Source: Fagopyrum homotropicum (taxonomy: Eukaryota > Streptophyta > Magnoliopsida > Caryophyllales > Polygonaceae). Taken from it: a stretch of 64,000 bases of DNA. This document shows positions 46,671 to 57,412 of this stretch, in pieces. The notes under the pieces are model-generated. The model did no database searches, was not told where the DNA came from, and worked only from the letters and a program-made list of their open reading frames with translations. A program made the position numbers and the translations under genes. Numbering within the stretch: position 1 is the stretch's first letter; each line of letters starts with the position of its first letter. Location of the stretch: NCBI GenBank assembly GCA_033239125.1, contig BSWB01000006.1, positions 35,766,001-35,830,000 of the forward strand, read 5' to 3'.

Positions 46671-48317
46671 TGTAAAACCCCAAGCTCTGAGAACTCGAAG
46701 CGTTACGGGTTAGGACCTCGCAATGGCTCCGACCCTCAAAGTAACAACAATAACATCGGATCTTGCAACAAGACACAAATAAATGAAAACCAAAACTATA
46801 TAAAAAAAACCAAAGGTTTAAGAAAGGGAAAAGCAAAAGGACTCGCAACCGAGTTCAAAAACAAACTGAAATGACAATAGAATTATAAACCCGATCCCGT
46901 CCTATAATGTACGGGAACCCCGGCTGACCACTCCATCCGGATCACTCAGCAGCGTCCCTAACCTGCAGGACATCTACAACATCGGTATAAACTGTTAGCT
47001 AACGATCAAGATATTAGAAAGACAGTAAAGCCACAATCACATATAAGAACGTAAACATATAGCATGCTCGCACACAACCGGTTATTATATTTCATTACAT
47101 TAATCACTTTACTAAGTCAACTTATGTTGTCACACGAGATTCACCGTGATCTCGCCTTTGTCCCCTTTCACCAACAGGAATAGAGGCGATGCATCCCTCC
47201 GTTACATGTTGGACTAGTCGCAAGAGCACCTCCTAGTTTCCCCATTTTGAACTAGACAAGTGGTCACCACCCGGTTATAATACACTTGGGCCAAGTAAGG
47301 TATAAGGTCATCCTAGTCCAGTTTTCCGTTATAACAATAAACAACAAACACAACCAATATGGTCAAACCAATATACGGAACGTGTCTAAGTAAGTCCAAG
47401 GGACTTACCTCACTCGAAGGTAACACAAGGGTCAACTATTGCTCAGTTTCCCGAAGGAAAGAATGAATGCATGCTCAGACACGGCATAGCGAATCAGAAA
47501 CTAACCGAAAGCTAGAAGTCTACAACTTCTAGTCTCAATGATCTCTAAGAGATCTCCAAGAAGCTAGGGACATGATTCCTAGTCTCACAGGTTCCCCAAG
47601 GAACAACATCAACAAGACAACAACACAACTCAAGGAAAGGAACGAGGAATCAAGGAAGGAAGCAACTCACCAAAGACGGAAGTTATTGCAAAGGAAACCG
47701 CTGGGACGGCCGATAAGAGGCGCGTGGGCGGCGTTGGCTTGCAGCCGTAGGGGCGGCTCGTCCTAGGCGCGGGGGCGGTTGACAGACATCAGTAATTGTC
47801 GGGCTTCTCACGACAGCAACGGCACAATATGGAGTCTAAAGCTCGAATCTTCAATCCACACACGACAATTCTCAACCAAAGGAGTCTGGAAACACATACG
47901 CATCAACAACAAAGGACAACCAAGAATCAAGACTCAATATTGATTCATGTGCATGAAGAAGAAGAAGAAGAAGAAGAAGAAGCATGCAACAACTATACAT
48001 GAACTTTAGAAGGATTAAGGGATGAGGAACTTACACGGTTCAGCAGAGGTTCAAAAGGGAAGGATGCAGCTTTGCTCGAGGTTGAAGAAGAACGTAAGCA
48101 AGAAGAGGAGAACGGAAGAGAAGGTGGGAAAATAAAGAGTCGGTTGGGAGAGAACCAGGAAGGTCTGCAATTAGATCAAAAGATAGAAGGAAAGCCGGCC
48201 CAAAAGATATAAGATCGGATCTTTTAAGAAAGAAAAGAAAGAAAAGACGGAAAAAGAACAGATCTTGTGATTTGGGGTCAGCCGCAAGGGCGGTGACGGC
48301 CAAAACTGGGCATTACA
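46671..48317 (-). repeat. D 5' LTR
   Basis: 1647 bp, colinear with 38279-40047. GC-rich words in element sense include AGCCG-CCCCTA-CGGCT (about 47750) and CCGCCCTTGCGG (about 48284-48295). It abuts the CATAC duplication at 48318. Confidence 0.9.
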
Positions 48318-48884
48318 CATACCACGACATGTACAAGTAAGCATAGCATCAACAGATGGCAATCCATCCCACAATTTCTTCAATCTTTCATAATAAACTG
48401 CAACACTACTATTTTCTTGCTTTAATGAAGGCAAATCCTTATGTATTTGATATATCAAGGGAGCATTGCATACCTCAACGCGTTCTAAGATGTCATTCCA
48501 CAGTTCCTTTGCGGATTCCACATATGTGAATAGCTCAACCAAATCTAACTTCATGGAGTGCAGAATCTAGCAACGAATCATGTAATTTGTACGGATCCAT
48601 CGAGCAAGTTGTTCCTCTTTAGTAGCAGCTGGTTTCACACAAGTTCCATTCACGAATCCCAGCTTCTTCTTGACACCTAATTCCATGTGAATGCTTCTCC
48701 TTCGGGAATGAAAATTGGATCCATTGAACAGGATGAAGACCAATTGCATTCCTGAATTATCTGAATTTGCAAGATATAATGGATCATTTGCAATGTTGAT
48801 AAAATTGCGATCCAGATTTGCAGGATTTTGATTCTGATTTAGCAAGGGAGTGTTAGCTCCAGTGTTTTGTGGATTCACCTCCAT
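48318..48884 (-). pseudogene. Copia E: gag N-terminal part
   Basis: Starts MEVNPQNTGANTPL (48884). It contains the copia gag features LVFILFNGSNFHSRRRSI and KSRR-like turns, ARWIRTNYMI, then (after a stop near 48566) YVESAKELWNDILER, IYQIHKDLPSLKQ and YYERLKKLWDGLP. It is cut by element D at the CATAC duplication and continues at 38278. Confidence 0.83.
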
Positions 48885-48991
48885 ATTGTAAATAAATATG
48901 AGGATATGTGTATGATGAATTGATTAAGAGAGGAGAACTTGTATTATACCGATCGAAAAAAAAACTCAATCGATTCAACAGAAATTTCATA

Positions 48992-49003
48992 GCTTTGATA
49001 CCA
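48992..49003 (-). other. E primer-binding site (initiator tRNA-Met)
   Basis: TGGTATCAAAGC on the minus strand, one base different from the usual TGGTATCAGAGC. Confidence 0.75.
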
Positions 49004-49150
49004 TCTCAAATAACATGAAATAATATTCTCATATTTGTGAAGAGTTTACAGGAAGCTATTTATACATTCATGCTGAATATTTTTAGCCTGTTTGCTTATT
49101 TACATTGTTGGCCCCTTTATTCTATATATTTGCATCATATACTTCTACAG
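49004..49150 (-). repeat. E 5' LTR, approximate
   Basis: Lies next to the PBS and has TATAAATAGC at 49055-49064 (minus strand), a good TATA box. The partner LTR is missing and the outer end is uncertain. TGTAGAAGTATATG in element sense (ending about 49156) is one candidate start. 49151-49332 holds nothing I recognise. Confidence 0.4.
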
Positions 49151-49423
49151 TAGGCTCACTGTAACTTACGTTTGGTCAAAGTCGGGTTTAAAGATGTCTA
49201 CTTCTAAAGTACAAAACCGACAAATTATCGTCGTTGCAAGTTAAGAAAAACTTTATTATTGGAAATTAATCTCAATATTCAGCGCCATATTCTTAAATCT
49301 TGAATCCAATTTTTACTGAACCCAAAAAAAGTTGAAATTGTAGTTTAATTTTTTTTTTTTGGTAGGAAGGAGGGTCAGTGGCCTCTGGCATCTAACCACG
49401 CTTCATATTAATAAAGAAAATGG

Positions 49424-50454
49424 CTAACTGTTCATCACACGGGGGATAGCCGTACCCCTCACATCATCAGAAATCAAACTTAAAACACCCTCAGGCGGGT
49501 CACACAAAACATGAAAACCACGTTCGAAAGAAAAAGCTAAACTAGCTAGAAAATCAGCAGCCCGATTACCTTCACGGTAAATGTTACGAACTTGGATAAT
49601 CCAAGTTCTTTGCAAAAAGCCTTGGCACAAATGTACCAGGCTAGACAATGGATGACAACGAGGAAGATACTTCCCTATAAGGATAGTAGCTAGTTGCAAA
49701 TCCGTCTCAATGATAACCTTACGATATCCGGATTCCCAAGCCAACTTCAACCCATAAAAAACACCCCACAATTCCGCAACTGGAACTGTGAATGTTCCTA
49801 TATTATGAACTCCTCCTCATATCCATCCACCATCATGATCCCTAATCATGCATCCTTCCGTCGCTAGACCGCAACTCCGAACAGCTCCGTCAGTGTTAAC
49901 CTTCACCCATCCTTGTGAAGGAGGCGTCCATGTAATGTAAACAGTTGAAGGATACCTAGTGCTGTAATTTAAGGATTTCGTGTTGCAAGCATTGTAGTAA
50001 GCCTTCATATTTTGAATAATGAAGTCCAATTTATTCGGCATAATGATATCATCAAAGGCGAATATGTTTCTCCATTTCCAAATATTCCAAAGCGTTTCTA
50101 CATATCCGGAGCCTGTAGATCAATCTACAACCGCTTAGTGCTTAAACAATCCCGAAAAAGATGAATCATGTCTTCAGGTATCCCAAGACAAAATTTGCAA
50201 GTCTGACCCATAGTTAGATGTCTCCGAAATCGCTCACTATTGGTGAGACAACCTCCACTAAGGATAGTCCAGAGAAAGAGCCGTCCTTTTTCCTGTATCT
50301 TGAGTTTCCATAGCTTCTTATACAAAATAATATCAGGGGATACATAATGCATGCTATTATTTACAACTCTGCAACCAGATGCAACAGAATATAATCCCGA
50401 TGATGTATAGGGCCATGACAACGCATCAGCCTTGGTGTCATCAAGAGGGACAGC
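49424..50454 (-). pseudogene. LINE ORF2 C-terminus: zf-RVT and RNase H
   Basis: After the CACTA insertion the ORF2 frame continues with VPLDDTKADALSWPY, the zf-RVT-like part (WKLKIQEKGRLFLWTIL, CKFCLGIPEDMIHLFRDC) and a plant-type RNase H with NTDGAVRSCG, ELWGVFYGLKLAWE, ETDLQLAT and GNRAADFLA supplying the D-E-D-D residues. Stops occur near 50123, 49815 and in between. Many plant L1 elements carry such an extra RNase H. Confidence 0.83.
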
Positions 50455-51097
50455 CACTAGTACAAATACCCCCCTAGACCTCGCTTATGTTGGAGCGGTT
50501 TATAAGAACCGTAGTCAATGGTATTTTCAGACCACAGTTATACGTATAACCGCGGACAATTAATTTTTTTAATTTTTTTTAAAAAAATCGGACCCCGGTT
50601 ATTTGAAATAACCGGGTTATAATATTAATTTTTGCACAATACCACGGTTATTAATAAAAACCGGGGTAATACAACATTCTCGGACCCCGGTTTTTAATAA
50701 CCGTGGTATTTTATTAAAAAAATCCCTCTATCAAAACTCATCGTTTTGAACATAAAGAAGAAAACCCTAGCCGGCCTAACAATGTAGTCGACCACATCCA
50801 CCAAGCCGATCGATCGACCACATCCTCCAGAATTTCGAAAGCATCCGCGACGCTGTGCTCCTCAAGATCTCGCTCTATCGATCGACCACAACCTCCAGAA
50901 CGGCGTTCCTCAGCCCCGCTTCAGGCCGGCGTTCCTCAGCCCCGCTCCATGCCGGCGTAAGTAAAATGTCTTAAGCTTTGGTTTCTTCTACAATGCAATT
51001 TGATTGTAACATTTAAGTTGTCTTTGTAGATGTTCTTCAACAACATTGCTTTTTGGGCTATGTACCTATTCTAGCAAGTTGTTCTCCTCTAGTTTTA

Positions 51098-51646
51098 GTA
51101 GAAGAGAGGTTGGTGGAAGATTCCGAGAACTACTACTTTGTTTGCAAGGATGGAGGCTCACTCATTCTCTGTGATTACGAGTTTGCTCTCTCCATCTTTT
51201 GTTTCTATTATAAAATAAGCCCCAAAATCCATGTTGAAAATCAGTCGGTGCTTTCTTCTTTTCTTTGACTTGTTTGAAGGGTAACTGAGAAATGACTAGG
51301 TCAGAGATATATGATAGATAATATTTGTTTTTTTTGTTGATTTTGTGTGTGTTCGATTGCTTACTAGGTGCCACAAACACAGGTTAGATTAGGTTAGGTT
51401 AGGTTAGGTTGAATTATTTCATATAAAGATTGTATTGCATTCAAGACTAGTTAAAATAAGTTGTCAATTGCATCTAGTAAATGGAAGAATGTTGAAAGAC
51501 CCTTGAAACCAAGTTGTATTAATTCATGATCTTCAATATACTCACTTGCTTCTTGTGCCTACCTTACAGGGGTTGCAAAAAGGCTTATCACGGAAAGTGC
51601 ATTAAAAATAGATTCTCCGTTGATTCTGAAGAACAATGGATATGCG
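51098..51646 (+). pseudogene. Captured PHD-finger exons (two) with intron
   Basis: The first piece ends YYFVCKDGGSLILCDYE at 51180. The second runs 51570-51646 and reads GCKKAYHGKCI...EEQWIC. Joined at GA|GTTTGC and TTACAG|G the phase is kept, giving the C...C, AYHxxC and WxC spacing of a PHD finger of the plant CCCH/GYF-PHD type (NERD-like). The first Cys of the usual CFVC is Tyr. The second piece ends at a GT donor (51647). The start of the first piece is approximate. Confidence 0.68.
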
Positions 51647-52548
51647 GTAAGTTCGTTCAATTTGTGCTCAATTATGCACGTTTCTTGTTTGCCTGATTAG
51701 TATGTGAAATATTCAATTCAAAGAAAAGTTGGACCATCTTATTGTATAGCTGAGTTAAAGGTCTATACCAAAAATTTTAGAGCTTTTGTGCTACTTATTG
51801 ACTACTGAAAAATCAATGGGAGTTTCCTTTTCAGATTACCACTGGTACTTTCTTGGTTAGTTTGTTCTGACTTTATCTATTCATGGGGCTTAGTTGCTAC
51901 TAAATCTTGCTTTAAAAAGTTCTTTCAGAGGAATTTAACATATAATATATGTCACATATTCAGGTCAAGCATCACCCATAAGATGAGTTTAATTCTTAAG
52001 TTGGAGAAATAAATGCACTCTTATGCTCTTGGGTGTCTCAAATGATTTCAAATAATTTTTTAAATCTAGCAACTTGATTCTTGACTAAAATCTCAATGTA
52101 AGATATGACACAATTAGATTTACTTTTTACCACATTCATCTTTAAATTTAGTTTGATAGTATGATACTTTAGTTAAAGTAATGGTTCATGCCTTTTTTTC
52201 AACATCAGCTGGGGCTTTGGACACTTGATTTAGGTGGGCTGATACATAAACTCTACCTACCTTTAATTTTAGAGAACTAGCCTTGACTTTTTTTTATTCC
52301 AATGCTTGGCAGGTTTTAGGCTTCTACAAGTTTTAGGCTTGTTATTGTCGCTTATGTTTGTTCCTTTTGTTATTGGTGTTATCATGTGCAACCTTAATCT
52401 TACTTGTTTGGGATTACAATGGATGATTGGTGACTGATATTGCAATGATAGTCGTAATGATGACAACATGTCTATGATGGTCTTGTTAGAAGTATCTCAG
52501 AATTGTTTGCTAGATGGTACTCAAATGGCTCTTTGATTTGTGTTTCAG

Positions 52549-52633
52549 GATAAGAAATTGCTTGACGCAATTGTATGCAAAAGATATTACTCCTGATGAT
52601 AAGAAAGAGCTAGACGAGGCTTTGCAAAGAGAG
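52549..52633 (+). pseudogene. Captured exon of unknown gene
   Basis: Bounded by TTTCAG and GAG|GTATTA, it encodes IRNCLTQLYAKDITPDD then KKELDEALQRE. It looks like a real helical exon, but I do not recognise the family. Confidence 0.4.
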
Positions 52634-53032
52634 GTATTACCTTGCATTTTATTCTTTACATGAAACAATATTTTAATAACTATAATGCATTTATATAGGT
52701 AAATCTAGCAGTTAATTATTACCTTGCAGTTATTTTTCTTTACTCCAAAGCCTAATGGTGCAGCTGTTTGTTCAATTTTGGAGATAATCTCATCTGCTGA
52801 GCATTTAGATGTAAATCTTGTTTTCTGATTAACAAGTCCCTAAACAAGACAATAAAGGTATATCACAAAAATTACATTTACAAATCAATGATATTTAGAC
52901 AGTCGCACAATAGGCAATTACAAAGCCGTACCATTTGCTTTTCGAAAAGTATGCCAAGGTTAAGACCCTATATTATATTGTAATATATTACATATTCATC
53001 CTGATGTAGGTTATTGCTTTTCTGATCATCAG

Positions 53033-53185
53033 AAACAGAGAATTACAATTGCTGCAGTAATTGAGAATGAATGGTTTAAAAAAGGCTACAAGGCGCCTAT
53101 ATTTGAAGAGCCCAATTTCAAACTTGACGATATAGACGCCATTTTTGATTGCAATAAACAAAAAATGTCTCATAAAATTATTTAA
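53033..53185 (+). pseudogene. Captured CIPK protein kinase fragment
   Basis: After an AG at 53031-53032 the frame reads KQRITIAAVIENEWFKKGYK, then APIFEEPNFKLDDIDAIF, matching the end of the kinase domain and the junction of CBL-interacting protein kinases (usual form RITIxxxxxxEWFKKGYKPPxF...LDDVDAVF). It ends at TAA 53183-53185 soon after. Kinase catalytic parts and the NAF motif are absent, so it cannot be functional. Confidence 0.8.
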
Positions 53186-53547
53186 GTACTACACTATTAA
53201 TTTGTTACATCAATAAAACCAATGTCACCATTTACTAGCATTGAAATTTTGTTACTGAAAATGAAGTTCCGACAGCAGTAATATTGTTGCTTTTGAAGTT
53301 ACGAGTTCATATTGCCTTGTATAATCGAACATCAACAAATTTCATTAATGCTCTCAACTGAACATTATAGAATTGTGAACCATATAACTTGGAATACATA
53401 TGAATTATGCATGATGTGTCTTACTGAAGTAGGTATGGAGATATAGTTTTACTACCTATTGATATGTGACCCGTTGTGAGTAACACGGCAGGGTCCTTGT
53501 CAACTCGACTTATGTATAAATTTTGTGATGTTTTGAATAAATTTTAG

Positions 53548-53801
53548 GTGGTGGTTGAAATACCATATGTATTGGTTCAAGCTGCATACTGCACTGTCAT
53601 TGTGTATGCCATGGTGAGGTTTGAGTTGACAGCCGCAAAATTCCTTTGGTTCTTCTACATATCATTCTTCTCCTTCCTTTACTGGACATACTATAGGATG
53701 ATGACAGCTCCATCACACAAAACCACGAGATAGCATCAGTCTTTGCATCGGCTTTCTACGCTTTGTTCAACCTATTCTGCAGGTTCTTCAGTCCTAGACC
53801 G
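53548..53801 (+). pseudogene. Captured PDR-type ABC transporter (ABCG) exon
   Basis: Begins after TTTTAG with VVVEIPYVLVQAAY and continues YAMVRFELTAAKFLWFF, YISFFSFLYWTYYRMM, a membrane-spanning stretch typical of full-size plant ABCG/PDR transporters. A frameshift gives a stop at 53731-53733. The homologous frame resumes as SVFASAFYALFNLF...FSPRP and ends at a GTGAGC donor (53802). Only this exon is present. Confidence 0.85.
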
Positions 53802-54441
53802 GTGAGCGTCGGAATCCATTTTCTTGCTTTGGGATCTTGTTAAGCATGTCCAACTCATAATTTGTCCATGAACTGTTGTTTTAGTAAGAAGTTGTGTCTC
53901 AGTGATGGCAAATTTAATGAAGCAGCAGTGTTCTAATGAAAATTGATTTTTGCTAGCAAGCCCATGTACTATGTTATGTATTTGTGAGTTGTGAAAATGC
54001 AACTTTGCCTCAAGAGAAAGTTTTTGTATGAAATGCTCTTCAGCTTCAACTGTATATAAGTTTTAGTATGAACTATTGTTTTAGTATCAAGTTTATACTT
54101 AATTAGATCATTGCATGCTTTGAGTAAACCGTGGTTCTTTTTTTTATTCAAACCTTGCAGCCACGGTTCTTTAAGAACTGTGGTGTTTTTTTTTAAAAAT
54201 TTTTTTGAACTAGGACCCCGGTTATTTTATAATAACCGGGGTAATTTTCGGACCCCAGTTTTTTTACAATAATCGGGGTCCGAAAATTACCCCGGTTATT
54301 ATAAAACCGGGGTCCGAAAAATTAACTCAATGACATTTTCCGTGGTACGAACGTCCGGACCTCGCTCCCGTTAACCACGCTTCCTTAACCGGGTTCCCAT
54401 GTACAAAATAACCGTGGTCTAGGGGGGTATTTGTACTAGTG

Positions 54442-57412
54442 AGCTGCAATAGCGTTCCTGTAATCCAAGGGAAGAACATCCATAATAGCGTTCCAATTCC
54501 AAACTTCTACAATCCAAAAATCACGAACAGTAAGAGCTTATTCAACAGAGGTAAGATCCCGAGAAGCTACATCCTTTAGAGGTATAGTATCAATCCATTT
54601 ATCAGTCTAAAAGCGAGTCCGAGACCCATCCCCAACAATGTAAGTAGAGCTCTGATTAATAACAGAATTTAATCCCACAATGATAGTTTTCCAGCCATTA
54701 GACCGGATCCTATTTCTGAAACCATTAATACTTGTCTTGCAGAACGCGAGTCCACAACAGATCGGTATTATTTATGAATCTCCAAGCTAACTTACCAGCA
54801 AAAGCTTTATTCAAAGTCCCAATTTGAACCAGCCCTAGACCACCCTAGTCCCGAGGCTTACATACGTTACTCCAGCTGACTAAATGCATTCTCCTTTTCT
54901 CATTCGAGCTGCCCCAGATGAAGTCACAACATACCTTATCGATCTTCCGAGCAGTTTCAGCAGGAAGAATTATTGTCGACATAGTATGTTGTGGTATAGA
55001 TTGTAAGAATGAGCGAGCCAGCGTAACTCTTCCCGCAAAGCTCAACGATCGACCCTTCCAGCCACTCAACTTTGTATACATCTTATCCAAGATAAAATCA
55101 AAGTCACAATTTCGAGCCCTTGCTTGTAATACCGGCATGCCCAGATATGTCCCAAAATTATCAGTAACTTTCACTCCACTCAAACAATGGATTCGATGTG
55201 TGAGATCACTATTAACATTAGGAGAAACATAAATACGAGACTTTTCCACATTAACTTTCTCTCCAGAGGCCATGCAGAATTTTTCAATAATACGTTTAAC
55301 AACACGAACCTGAGCACAAGAAGCTTCAACAAAAAAAGTAATGTCATCAGCAAAGAACATATGAGATAGATGCGGCCCATTTCTAGATAACCGAATGGGC
55401 AACCAATCTCCCGTATGAATAGCTTGATTAATCAAATGAGTTAACCTCTCCAGACAAATAACAAAAAGGTAAGGTGAAAGTGGATCTCCTTGCCTTAACC
55501 CTTTCTCATGGATAAAGCGTTCTGCCACCTCTCCATTCCATTGAACATACATACGAGTAGTAGGGATACATTCATTAATCATCTTAACTCAATCCTCAGG
55601 AAATCCCGCCCAACGAAGAGAATCAATAACAAAACACCAGTTAAGACGATCATAAGCTTTCTCCAAATCTAACTTCATAATCATCCACTTTCGTCCCGAT
55701 CTTTTACGTTGGACCGAATGAATAATTTCTTACATAAGGATAATATTATCCTGGATAAGTCGTCCCGGAATAAAACTACCTTGAGTAGGGCCAACAAGAT
55801 CACCAATAACACCTTGCATCCTTTGCACCATGACCTTAACAATGATCTTATAAATAACGTTACACAAAGCAATAGGCCGAAATTGAGTTATTCTCTCTGG
55901 TACTCCTACCTTAGCAATAAGACAAAGCAGTGTATCATTAATGCCGGTCGGGAGCACTTTTGTTGCAAAGAACTTGCGAACTTCAGCGACAACCGAACTC
56001 CCCACAATATGCCAACAACGTTGATAAAAGACCGGCTGAAAACCATCTAATCCAGGCGCTTTGTATTTACCCATAGACTTCACAGCTGTCTAAACTTCCC
56101 TGCCATTCGGTTCAAGTTGCAAATGATGCCAATCGGAATCATTTAACACCGGATACGTAAAGTCAACACTACTCCAATCAACCCCTTCAAACTCAGATTT
56201 ACTATACAATTTTCGAAACCAATCTGTAGCATGAACCTCCAGGATAGAATCACTCGACTCCCAAGTACCGTCGTCAAGAATGAGACCCTCAACCTTATTA
56301 CGGCGTCGCTTAATAATAGTAGACAAAAGATAGAACGAAGTATTTCGTTCTCCATCCGTCAACTATGCCTCACGTGACTTTTGAAGCCAAATAAGTTCCT
56401 CTCTTTCCAAAACAATATCTTGTTCCTGCTGTAGTTTGGAATTTAAATCAAGAAGATGTTGAGAAGTAGCAAACAAAGGATGACCCTGAATAGTACTCAA
56501 CTGCTCCATAATTTCTTGCTTCCTGCGAAAAACATTACCAAACACACGCCTATTCCAGGCAATTAGTTTAGATTTTAAATTAGCAAGAGAAATACATACC
56601 TCATCATGAGTCGACCAAACACCGTCTACCATCGGCACAAAGTCATGATGTGTTAACCAAGCCGCTTCCATACGAAAAGGCCTCCGTTTGTAGCGCACCC
56701 TTTTTTGTGAAGAATAGCAAAGAAGCAATGGTGAATGATCTGAAGAATACCGAGGTAAGTGTCGGACCGAAGCATCTGACCATTCTAACCTAGCCTTGGT
56801 ATTCATCAAAATCCGATCTAATCTTTTAGAAACAACCTTATTCGGTAAGGTCCCTCTACTCCAGGTATACGGGGACCCAATAAATCCGACGTCCACAAGA
56901 CCATGCGTATATATAAGATTCTGAAATATATGAGAATCCTTGTGAAGACCACTAACCCCGTCATCCCTTTCATCCATATTGAGAATACAGTTAAAGTCCC
57001 CACCTAACAAGCAAGAACCATCCACTCCTGCAATTTCCATATCAAGCCTTATCCAAAAGTCTCTCCTACGATCGACCGTTGGCGGAGCATAAACAACAAA
57101 CAAATGAAACATCTGTACGCCCCGCTTGATAGTCACATGGACAAAGGTATCATCTACAGTGATAATGGAGAGTGATATTTGGTTATCATACCACAATAAC
57201 CATATACCACCTTTAAAACCCACTGCTTCAACTCTTATGCATCCCGTAAAAGATAAACGATCACATACTCGTTGAGCATCAATACCGGATATCTTCGGTT
57301 CAAAAATAGCTAAAACATCAATATTATTATGCTTGCACAGATATCGAATAGCACGACGGAACCCATTCTTACGAGCTCCGCAAACATTCCAAAGGAGACA
57401 ATTTATTGGAAC
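54442..57412 (-). pseudogene. LINE ORF2: endonuclease and reverse transcriptase
   Basis: Right to left in one phase: APE-type endonuclease (about 57400-56700: LLWNVCGARKNGFRRAI, LLGGDFNCIL, GSPYTWSRG, YSSDHSPLLL), linker, then RT (APGLDGFQPVFYQ, QFRPIALCNVIYKI, IMKLDLEKAYDRLNW, RQGDPLSPYLF, FFADDITFF near 55340, GRVTLARSFLQSIPQ). In-phase stops occur at 57413-57415 (junction with ORF1), 56363-56365, 56090-56092, 55730-55732 and near 55585. The part nearest the CACTA element (54442-54840) is broken. Confidence 0.88.

Larger units (their letters stand above)
38279..48317 (-). mobile_element. Chromovirus-type Ty3/gypsy retrotransposon (D), with solo LTR F inside
   Basis: LTRs at 46671-48317 (5') and 38279-40047 (3'), TGTAAYGCCCAG... 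in element sense, flanked by CATAC (38274-38278 and 48318-48322). The PBS matches initiator tRNA-Met. Minus-strand order is gag, protease, RT, RNase H, integrase and a chromodomain-type end, so it is a Tekay/Del-like chromovirus. Many stops, lost catalytic residues and LTR differences show it is old. It was inserted in the gag of copia E. Confidence 0.92.
6250..49150 (-). mobile_element. Fragmented Ty1/copia element (E), host of the nested insertions
   Basis: Minus-strand copia pieces occur in the correct order when read right to left: LTR and PBS (about 49.0 kb), gag (48884-48318), the rest of gag, zinc knuckle, protease and integrase (38278-36432), then the stretch after integrase (6632-6250). 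D splits the gag at duplication CATAC. B splits the frame after integrase at CTAAT. Reading across the B insertion keeps the copia context of ...NLVTQKIVIS followed by ...VIFQEHIFPF. Reverse transcriptase, RNase H and the 3' LTR are missing, so the element is truncated near 6250. End coordinates are approximate. Confidence 0.8.
50455..54441 (+). mobile_element. Non-autonomous CACTA transposon carrying host exons
   Basis: Ends are CACTAGTACAAATACCCC and its inverse, with AGC duplicated on both sides (50452-50454 and 54442-54444), as expected for the CACTA superfamily. Subterminal regions (50480-50730 and 54130-54420) hold repeated inverted 'ACCCCGGTTATT' words. No transposase is visible. The interior carries exon fragments resembling a PHD finger gene, a CIPK kinase and a PDR-type ABC transporter, all on the plus strand with splice-site-like edges. 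It has captured host gene pieces. The strand given is that of the cargo. Confidence 0.9.
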
